A DNA stretch of 64,000 nt from positions 48,036,760 through 48,100,759 of the forward strand of contig OZ024873.1 of assembly GCA_964017185.1 (NCBI GenBank), in the 5' to 3' direction. Of the stretch, positions 21,295-33,270 are shown in pieces (positions within the stretch are counted from its first letter, which is position 1; every line of letters starts with the position of its first letter). This stretch comes from Rugalucina vietnamica (lineage: Eukaryota; Mollusca; Bivalvia; Lucinida; Lucinidae). The position numbers and the translations under genes were made by a program. The notes under the pieces are model-generated. The model saw nothing but the letters and a program-made list of their open reading frames with translations, did not search any database and had not been told where the DNA came from.

Positions 21295-21549
21295 GTAAGT
21301 CAGCGGTGGGGATATACTTTATCAAAGCTGTTATGATTTTTCCTTAAAAGCTACTGTAATATAGTCGACTTTACAGTTTACTATGGCTGTCATTCTAAAA
21401 AAAGGTACAGCAAAGCAATGATCAAGAACTGGCCCAATCAGCAGAAAAGTAAATTAGGTACCGATACAATGAGAGCATACAGTAAGCCAGCCGAGTGTGC
21501 AGCTACTTTCGAAGAGGTGACCACTCCGTTACCTGAGTTTAAATAGATA

Positions 21550-21741
21550 ATGTGAGCCTTCGCATGAGAAAACCAACTATTTGCATATGCGAAAACAAAG
21601 ACGCAAATCAGCTGTGCACTACTATTCCTCTTCTACTTATAAGTTTCAAGCTTTTAGCTTTACATTGTCATTGTACAGTCTGGTTTGTGTCGGACCTGGT
21701 CGGAAACCCAAATTGTTGGTTTTCTCATGCATAGGCTCATG
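21550..21741 (+). mobile_element. MITE-2 copy, intron 2 of copy B
   Basis: ATGTGAGCCTTCGCATGAGA start and TTTTCTCATGCATAGGCTCAT end, with GTGTCGGACCTGGTCGGAAA inside. The central self-complementary segment is shortened. Confidence 0.75.
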
Positions 21742-21904
21742 TAGTCTTTGGGGCCGTGCAGTTCTAAAACAATGGGGAAACACACCACTACATATGACGT
21801 CACGTAACGTCAGATACACGTTATCAAGGTTGCAAAACACAACTGTGCCGGATAATTCATTTTCGAAGACACGTAGAATAACAAACTAAATCTAAAATCT
21901 AACA

Positions 21905-23602
21905 TACTTCTGTTGTGGTTCTAATTGTTTTGTGTTTTGGAGTCGAAATTTCGTGCTGTCTTATTTACGTTTTGCATAGTTGGTTGGGGCAGGAGCTTCT
22001 TGTCTGTTGCTTGGCCCACCGGGGTTCAACTGGTGTTGTTCTTTTGCTCCGGAGTCAGTAAGTTATTTGGCGCCCAGGGATCTCCATGGACGGGCAGATT
22101 ACTCAATCTTTGAGTCCTCATTTTTGATTCATCATGGTGTTTATCATGATTTATTTGTTTGTCCCAGATGATTCACCGACAGGCTAGAGATTCACCACGA
22201 GAACCGAACAACTAACTAAATGTTGTGAACCACTGCTGAAGCTGAGGGTGAGGTTAGGTACCTGTAAAATAAGGCTTCCAGTAATTTTATATTTCTGATC
22301 GTTCCAAGGCGATACTTCTGTGGTGGTTGTTATTGTTTTATGTATTGGTGTTTAAACTTTTTTGTGCTTTTGACGTCTTATGTATGTTATATATGACAGT
22401 TACTTGTCGAAAGATGTGCATTCAGTACTGGTAAACTTCCCAAGAAAGTATGCCCAGGAAAGTATGATGTTATACATATGACGTTTGCTTGTTGTCCTTA
22501 GCAATTTTTTACTTTTAGTGTCCCAAATATTGGACATAAACAGGTTGTTTACTTCAGAATTTTCTAGAAATTTCAAATTGTTCTTTGACGGAAAAGTCCG
22601 GAAAAACCTGGAAAGATGTAGAATCTTCTAGAAAAATCTTTTTTATGTCAAAAGAATATTGTGAAATTTTATGGAAGGATAATGGCCTCTCAAGAATATT
22701 CCAAAACATTAAATTTTGGTAAACAACTTGTTATTTTTAGTATATGATATCATAGAATTTGGTGGAAGAATCCTGAATGTTCCTCCGTGCTATATAAGGG
22801 CTACAAATTTTCATAAGGACAATCTTTGGGTACTGTTACTATTAAGAAGTCAAAATTTATCTTACTGGAATTTAAACTTATTCTTGGATTACTTTGTGAT
22901 ATTCGATTCTGGATTGGGACATAGTGCTATTTTGAAACAAACTTTAATTCTTGGGATCAGAAACTGATACAGACTTGTGTTAAAAAATTCTGAGGGACAT
23001 TCAGACATTCTTTAAGGGAATTAACATCTTGAAAGGTATTGTACATTCATTTTTGTTTGATTGTATATATGCTTTTGATTGTTTCACATGTAATTACTGG
23101 TTAAATCACTTCTAAATAGATTTGTTAAATTTTAAACAAAGCTTGTTGCTGGCTAACCAACTTGTTGGTTTCCTTAATCTTCTAGTTACGCCTGGCACGT
23201 AACATGTATGTTAACATATTTTTAGATAAGCTTAGGTAACTGAGTGGTCACCTATTGGGAAAATAGCTGCTCATTCGGCCTACGATATGTTTTCATGATG
23301 GTATAAGTACCTGATTGTTAATTTAGTTTTTCCCACCTCGGTCTTTGGAGTGGGAATCTTTGTCTGATTGCGCCGTTTCCTGATCGTTGCCTACTTGTAC
23401 CTTTTCATATTTTTAGTTAAGTTTGGGTAACAGAGTGGCCGTCTATTGGGGAATAGCGGCTCACTCGGCTTACGATATATTTTCTTGTTGTAAGTACCTA
23501 AGTGCCATATGACATTTTCCCACCTCTCGGTTTGTGGAGTGAGAATTTCTTCTGATTGCGCCATTTCCTGATGATTGCCTACTTGTACTTTCTAAAATAT
23601 AG
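21905..23602 (+). mobile_element. LINE (R1) copy interrupted by a solo LTR, with repeated 3' end
   Basis: R1 3'-UTR landmarks run from GGAGCTTCTTGTCTGTTGC through GATCGTTCCAAGGCGATA to CTTATGTA at 22384, and resume after the solo LTR as TGTATGTTAACATATTTTTAG at 23205. The last ~190 bp occur twice (to about 23402 and again to about 23600), a partial tandem duplication. A piece of mid-UTR sequence (21905-21965) also precedes the start of the copy. Confidence 0.75.
22385..23204 (+). mobile_element. Solo LTR of the Gmr1-like Ty3/gypsy family
   Basis: 820 bp starting TGTTAT and ending GTAACA, clearly the same family as the LTRs at 26387 and 33271 but in the opposite orientation. The target duplication TGTA (22381-22384 and 23205-23208) is confirmed by the uninterrupted LINE copies that read CTTATGTATG. 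It is more diverged than the paired LTRs are from each other, so it is an older fossil. Confidence 0.88.
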
Positions 23603-23795
23603 ATTGCTACATGTGGAATGGTAAAACATTGTCTTCATTAATTTGAAAAGAGACGTCACATGGCAAAAAGAGTAAAGTGGCTTTTATTGCTAGATGTTGC
23701 ATACCGGTTTTATGTAAAATAGACGCAGAGTAAAGTACCCGACCCCTGCCCTGTCACCCGATTAAAATGTCCTTGGGGTAAAAATGCTACTTTTC

Positions 23796-23796
<1 letters not shown>

Positions 23797-23849
<53 letters not shown>
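23797..23849. repeat. Poly(T) run, about 53 bp
   Basis: Uninterrupted T tract in intron 2 of copy B. Confidence 0.9.
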
Positions 23850-23853
<4 letters not shown>

Positions 23854-24119
23854 CAACTCCACACATTTTCCACACATGACTATTGACCCCGCCTATTGCG
23901 ACCTGAATAAATAAAATGGGCTGATTTTGCCTCCAGGCAAAGCTTAAATGCTACTGAATGACCACCTGATTACTGGTTAACAGCCAAAATGAGTTCGGTT
24001 CATATATTTTCAAGTTAACAAGTAGTTATTCAGTATTTACTGTTAAAGGAATTAATTTAATTGATTTACCAAGTATATTCCATGACATACTAGTTAAGAC
24101 AGGAATTGAGAAAAGTTAA

Positions 24120-26386
24120 CAAGTACAGGCATTTTGTGAGGAAAAGGGTTTGACACTTGAACTAGGGGTATTTTGGTGTGCTGAATCCAAAAACCAATGT
24201 TGGCAAGTTGAGAAATGACGTCTTCATGACCTAATTTGCATATTTTCAAAATGGCCGCCAAAATATCTAGAATTTGTTATATTGATGAAACGTTTCATTT
24301 ATCTGTCATGATCTGAGCCTAAAATCACTTAAAATATATTGTTAGATGATTGCTTGACTAAATTACATAAATTTAAATGCAAAGAATTTTTGCCCGCAAA
24401 GATAATCTCAATCGCACTATGAAAAATGCATGGTTCCCATGGCAACTGTTAACATGATTCTTGACGAGGGTTGTACCTACAAAATTGATCATATCACCAC
24501 AGTTGCTCGTCCAAGATCACTAAGCCTGGTCTCGTTGTTATGCTTAGACATATCCCTTTTATCCTGTTGTAAGAGATGCAAATTATCTAATTTGCATATT
24601 CATGAATTTTAATGAAAACATTAAAAAATGTTCAAAATCCGTAAATAAACATTTTTTAGACCCAATCCATCGTTATGATACTGTTATTGCACTAGCAATA
24701 ATGTGACAAATTTATTGATGTCAGGGACCTATTTGAAAATTTTATCTCATTTGCATATTCAGTAATATTAATTATAATGTTGGAAACTGGGGCGAAAATC
24801 AGGGGTAAACTATTGCCATTGGAAGTTTGTTTTTTTATTATAAGATCTTTCATGCATTTTAGGACAAATTTTCATGGCTTCCTGTTTGGTCAGAGGGATT
24901 ACTTAAATGCTGTGAAATATTGTCCTCAACAATGAACATATTTGCATGATGTAAAACCATATTGTTTCGGCGCCCATCCATTGTGTGATTCTAGAGAATG
25001 GGATGTACTTACAAAAATACCCATATCCTACCAATAGCATACTCTAGAATACTATGATTGATCTGATAGTAGTGCTTGGACATAAAAAATTAATGGTAAT
25101 CCAAATATTCAAATCATTGAAATTGCATATTCATGAATATTAATGAAAATCATAAGAAATGGGAGAGAAATCATGGAAAAAATATGGGGTGTACATACAA
25201 AATACCTTGTACCCGGGCTGTAAATAAACCTAGGACGTTGAAACTGGTATCAAATAAATGCCAAGGTGTGATACTACCCCTTTGAAGTGTGATATAAGAA
25301 ATATTTTATTTTCTATTTTATGTATATTAGTAGAAACTTATGAAATTGGGAGAAAAAAAAGGTAAGATTAAACAGATACACCTTCAAATGCACTTGTATC
25401 TTGGCAACCAAAAGCCCTTAAGCGCTGAAAGGAATTAAATGGTTGCTAGGGCAATATTATACCATCCATACTGTAACAGATAAGTTATCTGAGTTTCATT
25501 TTCATGGATATTAATAAAATCTTTAGGAATTGGGGTAAAATGCAGAAAAAATAGGAGGTATACATTTAAACACATGTATCTTGGCTACTGAAGGACCTTA
25601 AAAGCCGAAGTTGAAATCAAAAGATTGCTATGACAGTGTTCTATAATGATATGATCTGATATATAAGGCATCTAGATAATTTTGTTGTATGGATATTAAT
25701 GAAATCTTTTAAATTAGAGAAAAATCACCTAAAAGTAAAGGCGGTATACCAACAAGGTTGCTTATATCTCCACTGCTAATACTCTTAGAGGGATGAAAAT
25801 GGTACCCATATAATGTTAGGAAAATGTAGTCTGATAGGTAAACAGTATCTGATTAAAAACCATTTGGTCTGATAGATAAATCGTATCTTATTAAAAGCCA
25901 TGGATGTTACGAAAATTTGTAAAAAATACATAAAACTGAAGGTTGTGCTCAAACAAAACCGCTTGTATCTTGGTTGCTAACAAATATGCTTTATAAACCT
26001 GAACATATGGCAATAACAGATTGTACGTGTACTAGCAATAATTTGGTGCCACTTTGACCTCTCTAAGTCTATTTGCAGTCCAGATATAAGCAATTTTATT
26101 GGTAAACCCCCTTCATTTTCCAGCCATTTTTCTCTTATTTATACAGATCTTAATAACATTCATACAACAAATATGTCAGATAAAGCAAATAGCAGTTTAT
26201 ATGGTTATAGAACATTGTCTGAGGAATCATTTGATACCGATTTCAGCTCTCTATGTCTATCAGTAACCATTATATTAGCGTTTTTTTATGTGTATACCAC
26301 CTTATGCTTTCAGCAATTTACCCCGATTCCTAAAAATGTTATCAATATTCATGAAAATAAAAATCAAATGACTTATAAATTGTTAT
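24120..26386. repeat. Palindromic AT-rich repeat, left arm and centre (copy 2)
   Basis: The left boundary block (AAGTACAGGCATTTTGTGAG, then CCAAAAACCAATGTTGGCAA) reappears inverted at the far end of 34101-35425. Between them the sequence is built of degenerate modules of roughly 150-350 bp, each carrying TTCATGAATATTAATGAAAA or its complement next to a run of A-rich 'GGGAGAAAAA' sequence. The sense of the modules flips near 25950-26050. Without the retroelement inserted at 26387 the palindrome would be about 3.6 kb. There is no coding capacity. Confidence 0.7.
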
Positions 26387-27216
26387 TGTTACGTGCCAGG
26401 CGTAACTAGAAGATAAAGGAAACCAACAAGTTGGTTAGCCAGCAACAAGCTTTGTTTAAAATTTAACAAATCTATTTAGAAGTGATTTAACCAGTAATTA
26501 CATGTGAAACAATCAAAAGCATATATACAATCAAACAAAAATGAATGTACAATACCTTTCAAGATGTTAATTCCCTTAAAGAATGTCTGAATGTCCCTCA
26601 GAATTTTTTAACACAAGTCTGTATCAGTTTCTGATCCCAAGAATTAAAGTTTGTTTCAAAATAGCACTATGTCCCAATCCAGAATCGAATATCACAAAGT
26701 AATCCAAGAATAAATTTAAATTCCAGTAAGATAGATTTTGACTTCTTAATAGTAACAGTACCCAAAGATTTTCCTTATGAAAATTTGTAGCCCTTATATA
26801 GCACTGAGGAACATTCAGGATTCTTCCAGCAAATTCTATGATATCATATACTAAAAATAACAAGTTGTTTACCAAAATTTAATGTTTTGGAATATTCTAG
26901 AGAGGCCATTATCCTTCCAGAAAATTCCACAATATTCTTTTGACATAAAAAAAAAGATTTTTCTAGAAGATTCTACATCTTTGGTTCTTCCAGATTTTTC
27001 CGGACTTTTCCGTCAAAGAACAATTTGAAATTTCTAGAAAATTCTGAAGTAAACAACCTGTTTATGTCCAATATCTGGGACACTAAAAGTAAATAATTGC
27101 TAAGGACAACAAGTAAACATCATATGTATAACATCATACTTTCCTGGACATATTCCCTTGGGAAGTTTACCAGTACTGAATGCACATCTTTCAACAAGTA
27201 ACTGTCATACATAACA
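26387..27216 (-). repeat. 3' LTR of the Gmr1-like element
   Basis: 830 bp, TGTTACG..ATAACA as read on plus, nearly identical to 33271-34100. A purine-rich tract (complement of CTTAGCCTCTTC) adjoins it on the inner side and is a plausible polypurine primer. Confidence 0.9.
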
Positions 27217-27363
27217 CTTAGCCTCTTCAAAGAAAAGAAAGTTTTATAAAATAAAGCTTTCTTTTGCAATACTGGATAATTGTATACAATATGTTTAGCA
27301 AAATTTGTGCAAAACTAATCAAATACAACAGCACAAAGCTGGACATCAGCATTGTAGAGGCAC

Positions 27364-30300
27364 TTAAGCTCTGCTTAGGGTGTCTGGAATGATATTATCT
27401 CTTCCTCGGATATGTCTGATGTCAAGATTGTGCTCTTGCAACATGAGACTCCACCTGAGTAAACGCTGGTTCTTGTTTTTCATTTTATGTATGAAAGTCA
27501 GTGGATTGTGGTCACTGAAGACAACAATTGGTGCATGTGAAGAAGCTAAGTAAACTTCAAAGTGCTGAAGTGCAAGGATTAGAGATAGACATTCTTTCTC
27601 TATGGTAGAGTAATTTCTCTGATGCTTGTTAAACTTTTTGGAAAAATAACAAACAGGATGGTCAACACCATTGTCATCTTCTTGCAACAATACACTGCCT
27701 GCACCAACATCACTGGCATCTACAGCCAACTTGAACTCTTTGTCAAAACTTGGTGCTAAGAGAACCGGAGCACTTCTAAGTATGGCCTTGAGCTTATCAA
27801 ATGACTTCTGGCAGTCATCCGTCCAAACATACTTGGCCTTCTTACCAAGCAAGTTTGTCAGAGGCTCAGCTATAGCCGAGAAGTTGTTGCAGAATTTCCT
27901 GTAATATCCAGCCATACCCAGAAAGCGCATCAGCTGTCTTTTGCTAGTAGGTACAGGAAAATCTGAGATAGCCTCAACTTTAGCTTCTACAGGTTTTACC
28001 TGACCTTGACCTACAATGTGTCCAAGAAATGTCAAGTTTGCATGGCAAAATTCACTTTTTGCCAAGTTCACAGTTAGTTTAGCATCACTTAGCCGGTCAA
28101 AGAATGTTCTGATTGTCTGCAAGTGTTGTTGCCACTCCTCACTGAAGATAATAGCGTCGTCGATATAGGCTTTACAGCCATCCAGATTGGAAATCAAACT
28201 GTTGACCAGCCGCTGAAAAGTCGCAGGCGAGTTCTTCATTCCAAATGGCATGACTTTATACTGGTACAGTCCACCTGGTGTAACAAATGCCGAGATCTCC
28301 TTTGCTCTGTCCGTGAGGGGTATCTGCCAAAATCCCTTTAGCAGATCGAACTTTGTAACATACTTGGCATGTCCAATATTATCAATGCAGTCATCGATTC
28401 GTGGGATGGGAAAAGTGTCTGTTTTAGTGACAGAATTGACTTTTCGATAGTCTGTGCACATTCTAAATGTCCCGTCTGGCTTTGGTACAAGAATACAAGG
28501 AGAAATCCATTCACTTTGGCTGGGTTCAATGAAATCATTGTCCAGCAAATATTGAACTTCTTCCCTGAGATATTGCTGTTTTACAGGGTTCATTCTGTAA
28601 GGATGTTGCTTTACAGGTTTTGAACCTTCAATAATGTCAACATCATGATAGATTTTGTCAGTTCTGGATGGAATGTCTGGAAATAAGTGCTCATATTCGA
28701 GAACTAACTGTTTCAGTTCAAGTCTTTTGTCTGAATCAAGGTGAGACAGTTTCTGATCAAGATTCTGTAGTATGTTAGAATTCTGGAGTTTCGATGACGA
28801 GGGATCAGATTTCTCCAAGTTGAAGTCCTCAGAGTCCATTTGATTTTGTTCATGAGGGACAGAATTAACTATATTTACTGATGAAATAACAGAACTATCC
28901 CTATCAATATACTTCTTGAGCATATTAATGTGACATAGCTGTTTTTGCTTGCGCCTCCCAGGAGTGTTAACAATGTAATTCACGTCACTTAACTTTTTAT
29001 CAACAGTATACGGGCCATAATATCTAGCTTGTAAAGGTCTGCCAGGAACGGGCAAGAGAGCAAGTACCTTGTCTCCAGGTTCAAAATTTCTGTCTTTAGC
29101 ATTTTCATCATAACGAATCTTCATTTTGCTTTGAGCAGATTTGAGATTGGACCGAGCTGCATCACAGACCTTTGATAGTCTGTTTTTGAAATCAGACACA
29201 TACTGAAGTAAGTTCAAAGAACTGTCATCATCTGAGAGAAATTTCTCTTTTAGAAGTTTTAACGGTCCACGTACAGTGTGCCCAAAAACAAGCTCAAATG
29301 GGCTGAACCCCAGAGACTCTTGTACAGATTCTCTTACAGCAAATAGAAGCAAGTGTATGCCTTCATCCCAATCTTTTTCAGTGTCAAAGCAGTAAGATCT
29401 GATCATGTTTTTCAAAGTTTGATGGAATCTTTCTAAGGCACCTTGGCTTTCAGGGTGGTAAGCCGATGACTTGTATTGCTTAATTCCAAGTTCGTACATA
29501 ACTTGCTGAAAAATTCCTGACATAAAATTTGAGCCCTGATCTGACTGGATAGATTTTGGGAGGCCTACAAATGTGAAGAACTTCACAAGTGCATTAACTA
29601 TTGTTTTAGCCTTGATATTTCTGAGTGGGATAGCTTCAGGAAAGCGATTTGAAGCACACATTATGGTCAGAAGATATTCACAACCTTTCTTTGTTTTGGG
29701 TAAGGGACCTACACAATCAATAATCACTCTGCTGAAAGGTTCATCAAAGGCAGGAATGGGCTGTAACTGAGCTTTAGGAATAGTCTGATTGGGGTTTCCT
29801 ACCATCTGACAAGTGTGGCAGGATTTACAGTGTTGAGATACATCAGATTTTATTCCTGGCCAGTAGAAATGATTAAGGATCTTGTGATAGGTCTTATTTA
29901 CACCTAAATGGCCTGACATGGGTGTTTCATGAGCCAAGTTTAAGATTTCAGGGCGATAAACCCTAGGAACCACAATTTGGTGGTTAACAGTCCACTCATC
30001 TTCTGCGGAGACATCCGGAGGACTCCATTTTCTCATCAAAATGCCATTTTTGACATAATAGCAAACAGGAACCTGGGATATTTCATTTTCATTAAAAGCC
30101 CTTTCAAATAAAGGCGAGATATCAGAATCACTGTGTTGTTCTTTACAAAGCTGTGACCTTGACATCTGGTCATGACCTTGATCATTTGACGTTGAGGGTG
30201 AAAGGTCATTTTCTGACCCCGACCTTGGATTGCTAGGGTCAGTCTGAATATCAGACTGACTAGGGGAAAGAGATGTTGAAATCTCTTTATTAAAGGACTG

Positions 30301-31189
30301 ACCTATCAAAGTGTCAGTTAAATTTATGTCCTGCATCCCATCATATAATTTGGCTTTCTTTGCCATTGCCCTAGTGACAGCACAAGAAGGGTAAAGGTCA
30401 GGAATTTCCTGCTCAATGGGATCAGGCGGTTGATCAACACATGATGTGCTGGTCAAAAGTGGGTTTACCACAACCTTATCTCCTGCCAAATCATTGCCTA
30501 ACAGCAAATGAATACCTTTAAAGGGTAAGGAAGGTCTAATACCTACAGCCACGGGACCTTTAACTAAGTCTGAGGACAAATAGATATTATGGAGCGGTAC
30601 ATTAACAAATCCACACTCTACGCCCTGGATAAGGACACTTGTCCCAGAAGAAGACTTCTCGGAAAATGGCAAGGTATCTGCCAAGATAAGGGATTGAGAA
30701 GCTCCGGTATCTCGTAAGATTTTGATAGGGGTAGACTGGGCAGAGTCACTGTTAAGTGACACAAAACCATCTGATAAGAATGGTTCATAAATCTCCATAA
30801 TAGAATCCTCAGAGACTGACTCTTTACAAGTTCTGGTCAGTATAGGGTTTTCTTCCTGGATACAAGACTGTGGTTTAGCCTTTAAGGAGGTGAGACCTGT
30901 CGGTTTAGCACTATCTAGATTTTCTCTTTCTTTCTTTCGTTTCAGTGCCAAACATTCAGAAATAATGTGGCCAGTTTTCTTACAATAATTACAAATTGGC
31001 TGGGATAAGGGATTTTGTCCTTTGTTTTCACTAGAAAATTTGGGTTTTGGACTGGAATTGTCAGTTGGATTACTGGGATTGGCTTTGGGACCGGACTGAG
31101 GGGAATATGGTTTTGACTGAGGGGTAATTTGCTTTGATTGAGGGTTATATGGTTTCCTAGGATATGGCTTGTTGACAAATGAAGCCTTA
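27364..31189 (-). CDS. pol: Pol region of the Gmr1-like element (PR-INT-RT-RH)
   Basis: A long open region on the minus strand. In order it encodes a CCHC zinc knuckle (CNYCKKTGH..C), an aspartic-protease segment with DTGASQS, an integrase with HHCC finger and DDE-type core, a chromodomain-less linker, a reverse transcriptase with the YIDD box, and RNase H ending near the LTR. Ty3/gypsy pol normally runs PR-RT-RH-INT. Here the integrase precedes the polymerase, the arrangement known for Gmr1 elements. Treated as a recent fossil. Confidence 0.9.
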
Positions 31190-32055
31190 CACTGAAGAGC
31201 TTTAAAAACGCAAAAAAGAAAATTGGTAATTTTTTGCACGAAGGATATTTTAAGTCTTCCGTAACAGGTGAAAGGGATCAGTAATTGTACTCTGCTTCCA
31301 TTTTTACACGAAACCGGCATTTGTAAAGTCACTGACCCACCACAGGAATAAAAAGCCAGTTTATACTTTTTGCCATGTGGCGTCATTGAATTAATGAAGA
31401 AAAACATTTGAACATTTCACACGGAGCTTGTAGTAATCCATATTTAAAAAACACTTTAGTTTTCGTTTTGTTTCATTTTTGACAATTCTATGGGTCTTTG
31501 AAAATGAATTATCCATCACAATTGAATTTTTACAAACTTTATGACGTATATGTGACGCCACGTGACGTCACAATTACCATTTTTCATCTATACGGCACTG
31601 CAGCAGTCCCTCCGAGGCTATTGGGACAGTGAAAGGTTGACACCGGTCTGATCAACCGAACTTTTCACGTCAAGGCACTAATGTCTCTAGAGATTTGACG
31701 TTAAAACGCTATATTACGTGGATTACGTCGACAATGACCAATCAGACAAGCTAGCATTATTGGCATGCAATCAAGGCAATTGGCAAAACCTGTGCTTTTA
31801 ATGAAATAGCAATGCTCTTTGTGCCAAGGAACAAATTGTAGTCGTGCTCAATATCTTTCGCAGTTTTGGATTTTAGGGGTTTAGCTATAGCAAGGACTGT
31901 AACTCTCACATTTCTCATTATTTTGATACGAAATTCACAGCATAGTTTTCAAACATATCAATGTGTATGTGTGTCAAATTGCATAAAAATCGAATTACTA
32001 GAAGTATGAAAATACAATTGAATTACAACTTTTGCGTTTTTAAAGCTTTTCAGTG
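31190..32055. mobile_element. 866-bp TA-flanked inverted-repeat insertion within the retroelement
   Basis: CACTGAAGAGCTTTAAAAAC at the left and its near-perfect complement at the right form termini of about 26 bp. TA dinucleotides at 31188-31189 and 32056-32057 are the likely target duplication, as in Tc1/mariner-type elements. No transposase is recognisable inside. It separates the Gag and Pol regions of the host element and so is younger than it. Confidence 0.8.
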
Positions 32056-32057
32056 TA

Positions 32058-33157
32058 TGAGTCAAAGCATAGTCATCAGCTAAACGTGCTGCTGTTTCCA
32101 AGTTTTCAACTTCTCTTTCGTTCAAGAAAGCCTTAACATCAGAATTTATGCACCATTTGAATTCTTCAACAAGCATGAGCTGCCTTAGCTTTGCATGATC
32201 AGAACCTACTTTCTTTGAAGAACACCATCTATCAAATAGTTGCTCTTTTGTTCTAGCAAACTCAACATGAGTCTGGTCATGTTCTTTTCTACAGTCTCTA
32301 AATTTCTGCCTGTATGCCTCAGGGACCAACTCATAAGCCTTAAGAATAAATTCCTTTACTGTATCATAATCTGAGCTTTGCTCAAGAGAAAGCTGAGTGT
32401 AAATTTCTCGAGCTTTACCAATTACAACACTTTGCAAAAGCAAGGTTCAGTGCTCTCTTGGCCATTTCAAGTTTTCTGCCACCTTCTCAAAATGTAAGAA
32501 ATATTTGTCAACCTCTTTTTCTTGAAATAAAGGAACGAGACGAATGTGTTTTGTGACATCAAATACTGTACTAGTAGCCAAAGGCAAAGATTTTGATTTT
32601 GATTTGTCATTAAGTTCAATTTCCTTCATTCGTAACTGAAATTGCCTTTCTCTTTCTTTTTCTTCAATTTCAAATTTAAATTTTTCTTTTTCAATTTCAA
32701 GCCTTTCTTCTCTTTCTAATTTTTCTTTTTCTAACTCAATTTTTTCTCGTTCTAATTCTCTTTGTTTTTCCTTCTCTCGTTCTTCCATTTCTAACTTTTG
32801 TTTATCCATTTCTAACTTTTGTTTATGCATTCTTTCTTCCCGTTCTAAAGTTTCCCACCTTATTCTTTCTTCATACTCAAATTTTAGTTTTTCCATCTCA
32901 ATTTGTCTTTTGATTTCTAGTTCCCTCAACTGCAAGTCAGTCTGAGTGACTAGAATCTGAGAAGTAGCCGAGGAATCAAAAATTTCCTCGTCAACAAAAA
33001 ACTGAATCAAAATGCTCTTAATTTCATGTTTTAACATGGAAGTCTTGATATTTGACAACCCATAATGATCAGCTATGTCTAAGAGGTCACTCTTTTTGGC
33101 CTTATCTAACAGCTCCTGAGAAGGCGCAGCAATAAAGTCACTTAGTTTGAATGACAT
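32058..33157 (-). CDS. gag: Gag region of the Gmr1-like element
   Basis: The minus-strand frame begins MSFKLSDFIAAPSQELLDKA near 33157, passes through a long Glu/Lys/Arg-rich coiled-coil segment, and enters a capsid region with motifs VPLFQEKEVDKYFLHFEKVA and LVPEAYRQKFRDCRK. The latter resembles vertebrate SCAN domains, which are known to derive from Gmr1-like Gag. Treated as a fossil; it is not fully intact. Confidence 0.85.
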
Positions 33158-33245
33158 GGTTGCTTTTTGCTGGCTTTAGCTATTTAAACAGCAAACAGTG
33201 AAGATACTTTAGAATTTCAAATAAATTTGGTGCACAAGAAATTTC

Positions 33246-33266
33246 AATCCCGGACTCGAGCCCCCA
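33246..33266 (-). other. Primer-binding site of the Gmr1-like element
   Basis: Read on the minus strand, TGGGGGCTCGAGTCCGGGA starts four bases inside the 5' LTR. It complements a tRNA 3' end terminating in CCA; the tRNA species was not determined. Confidence 0.7.
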
Positions 33267-33270
33267 ATTC

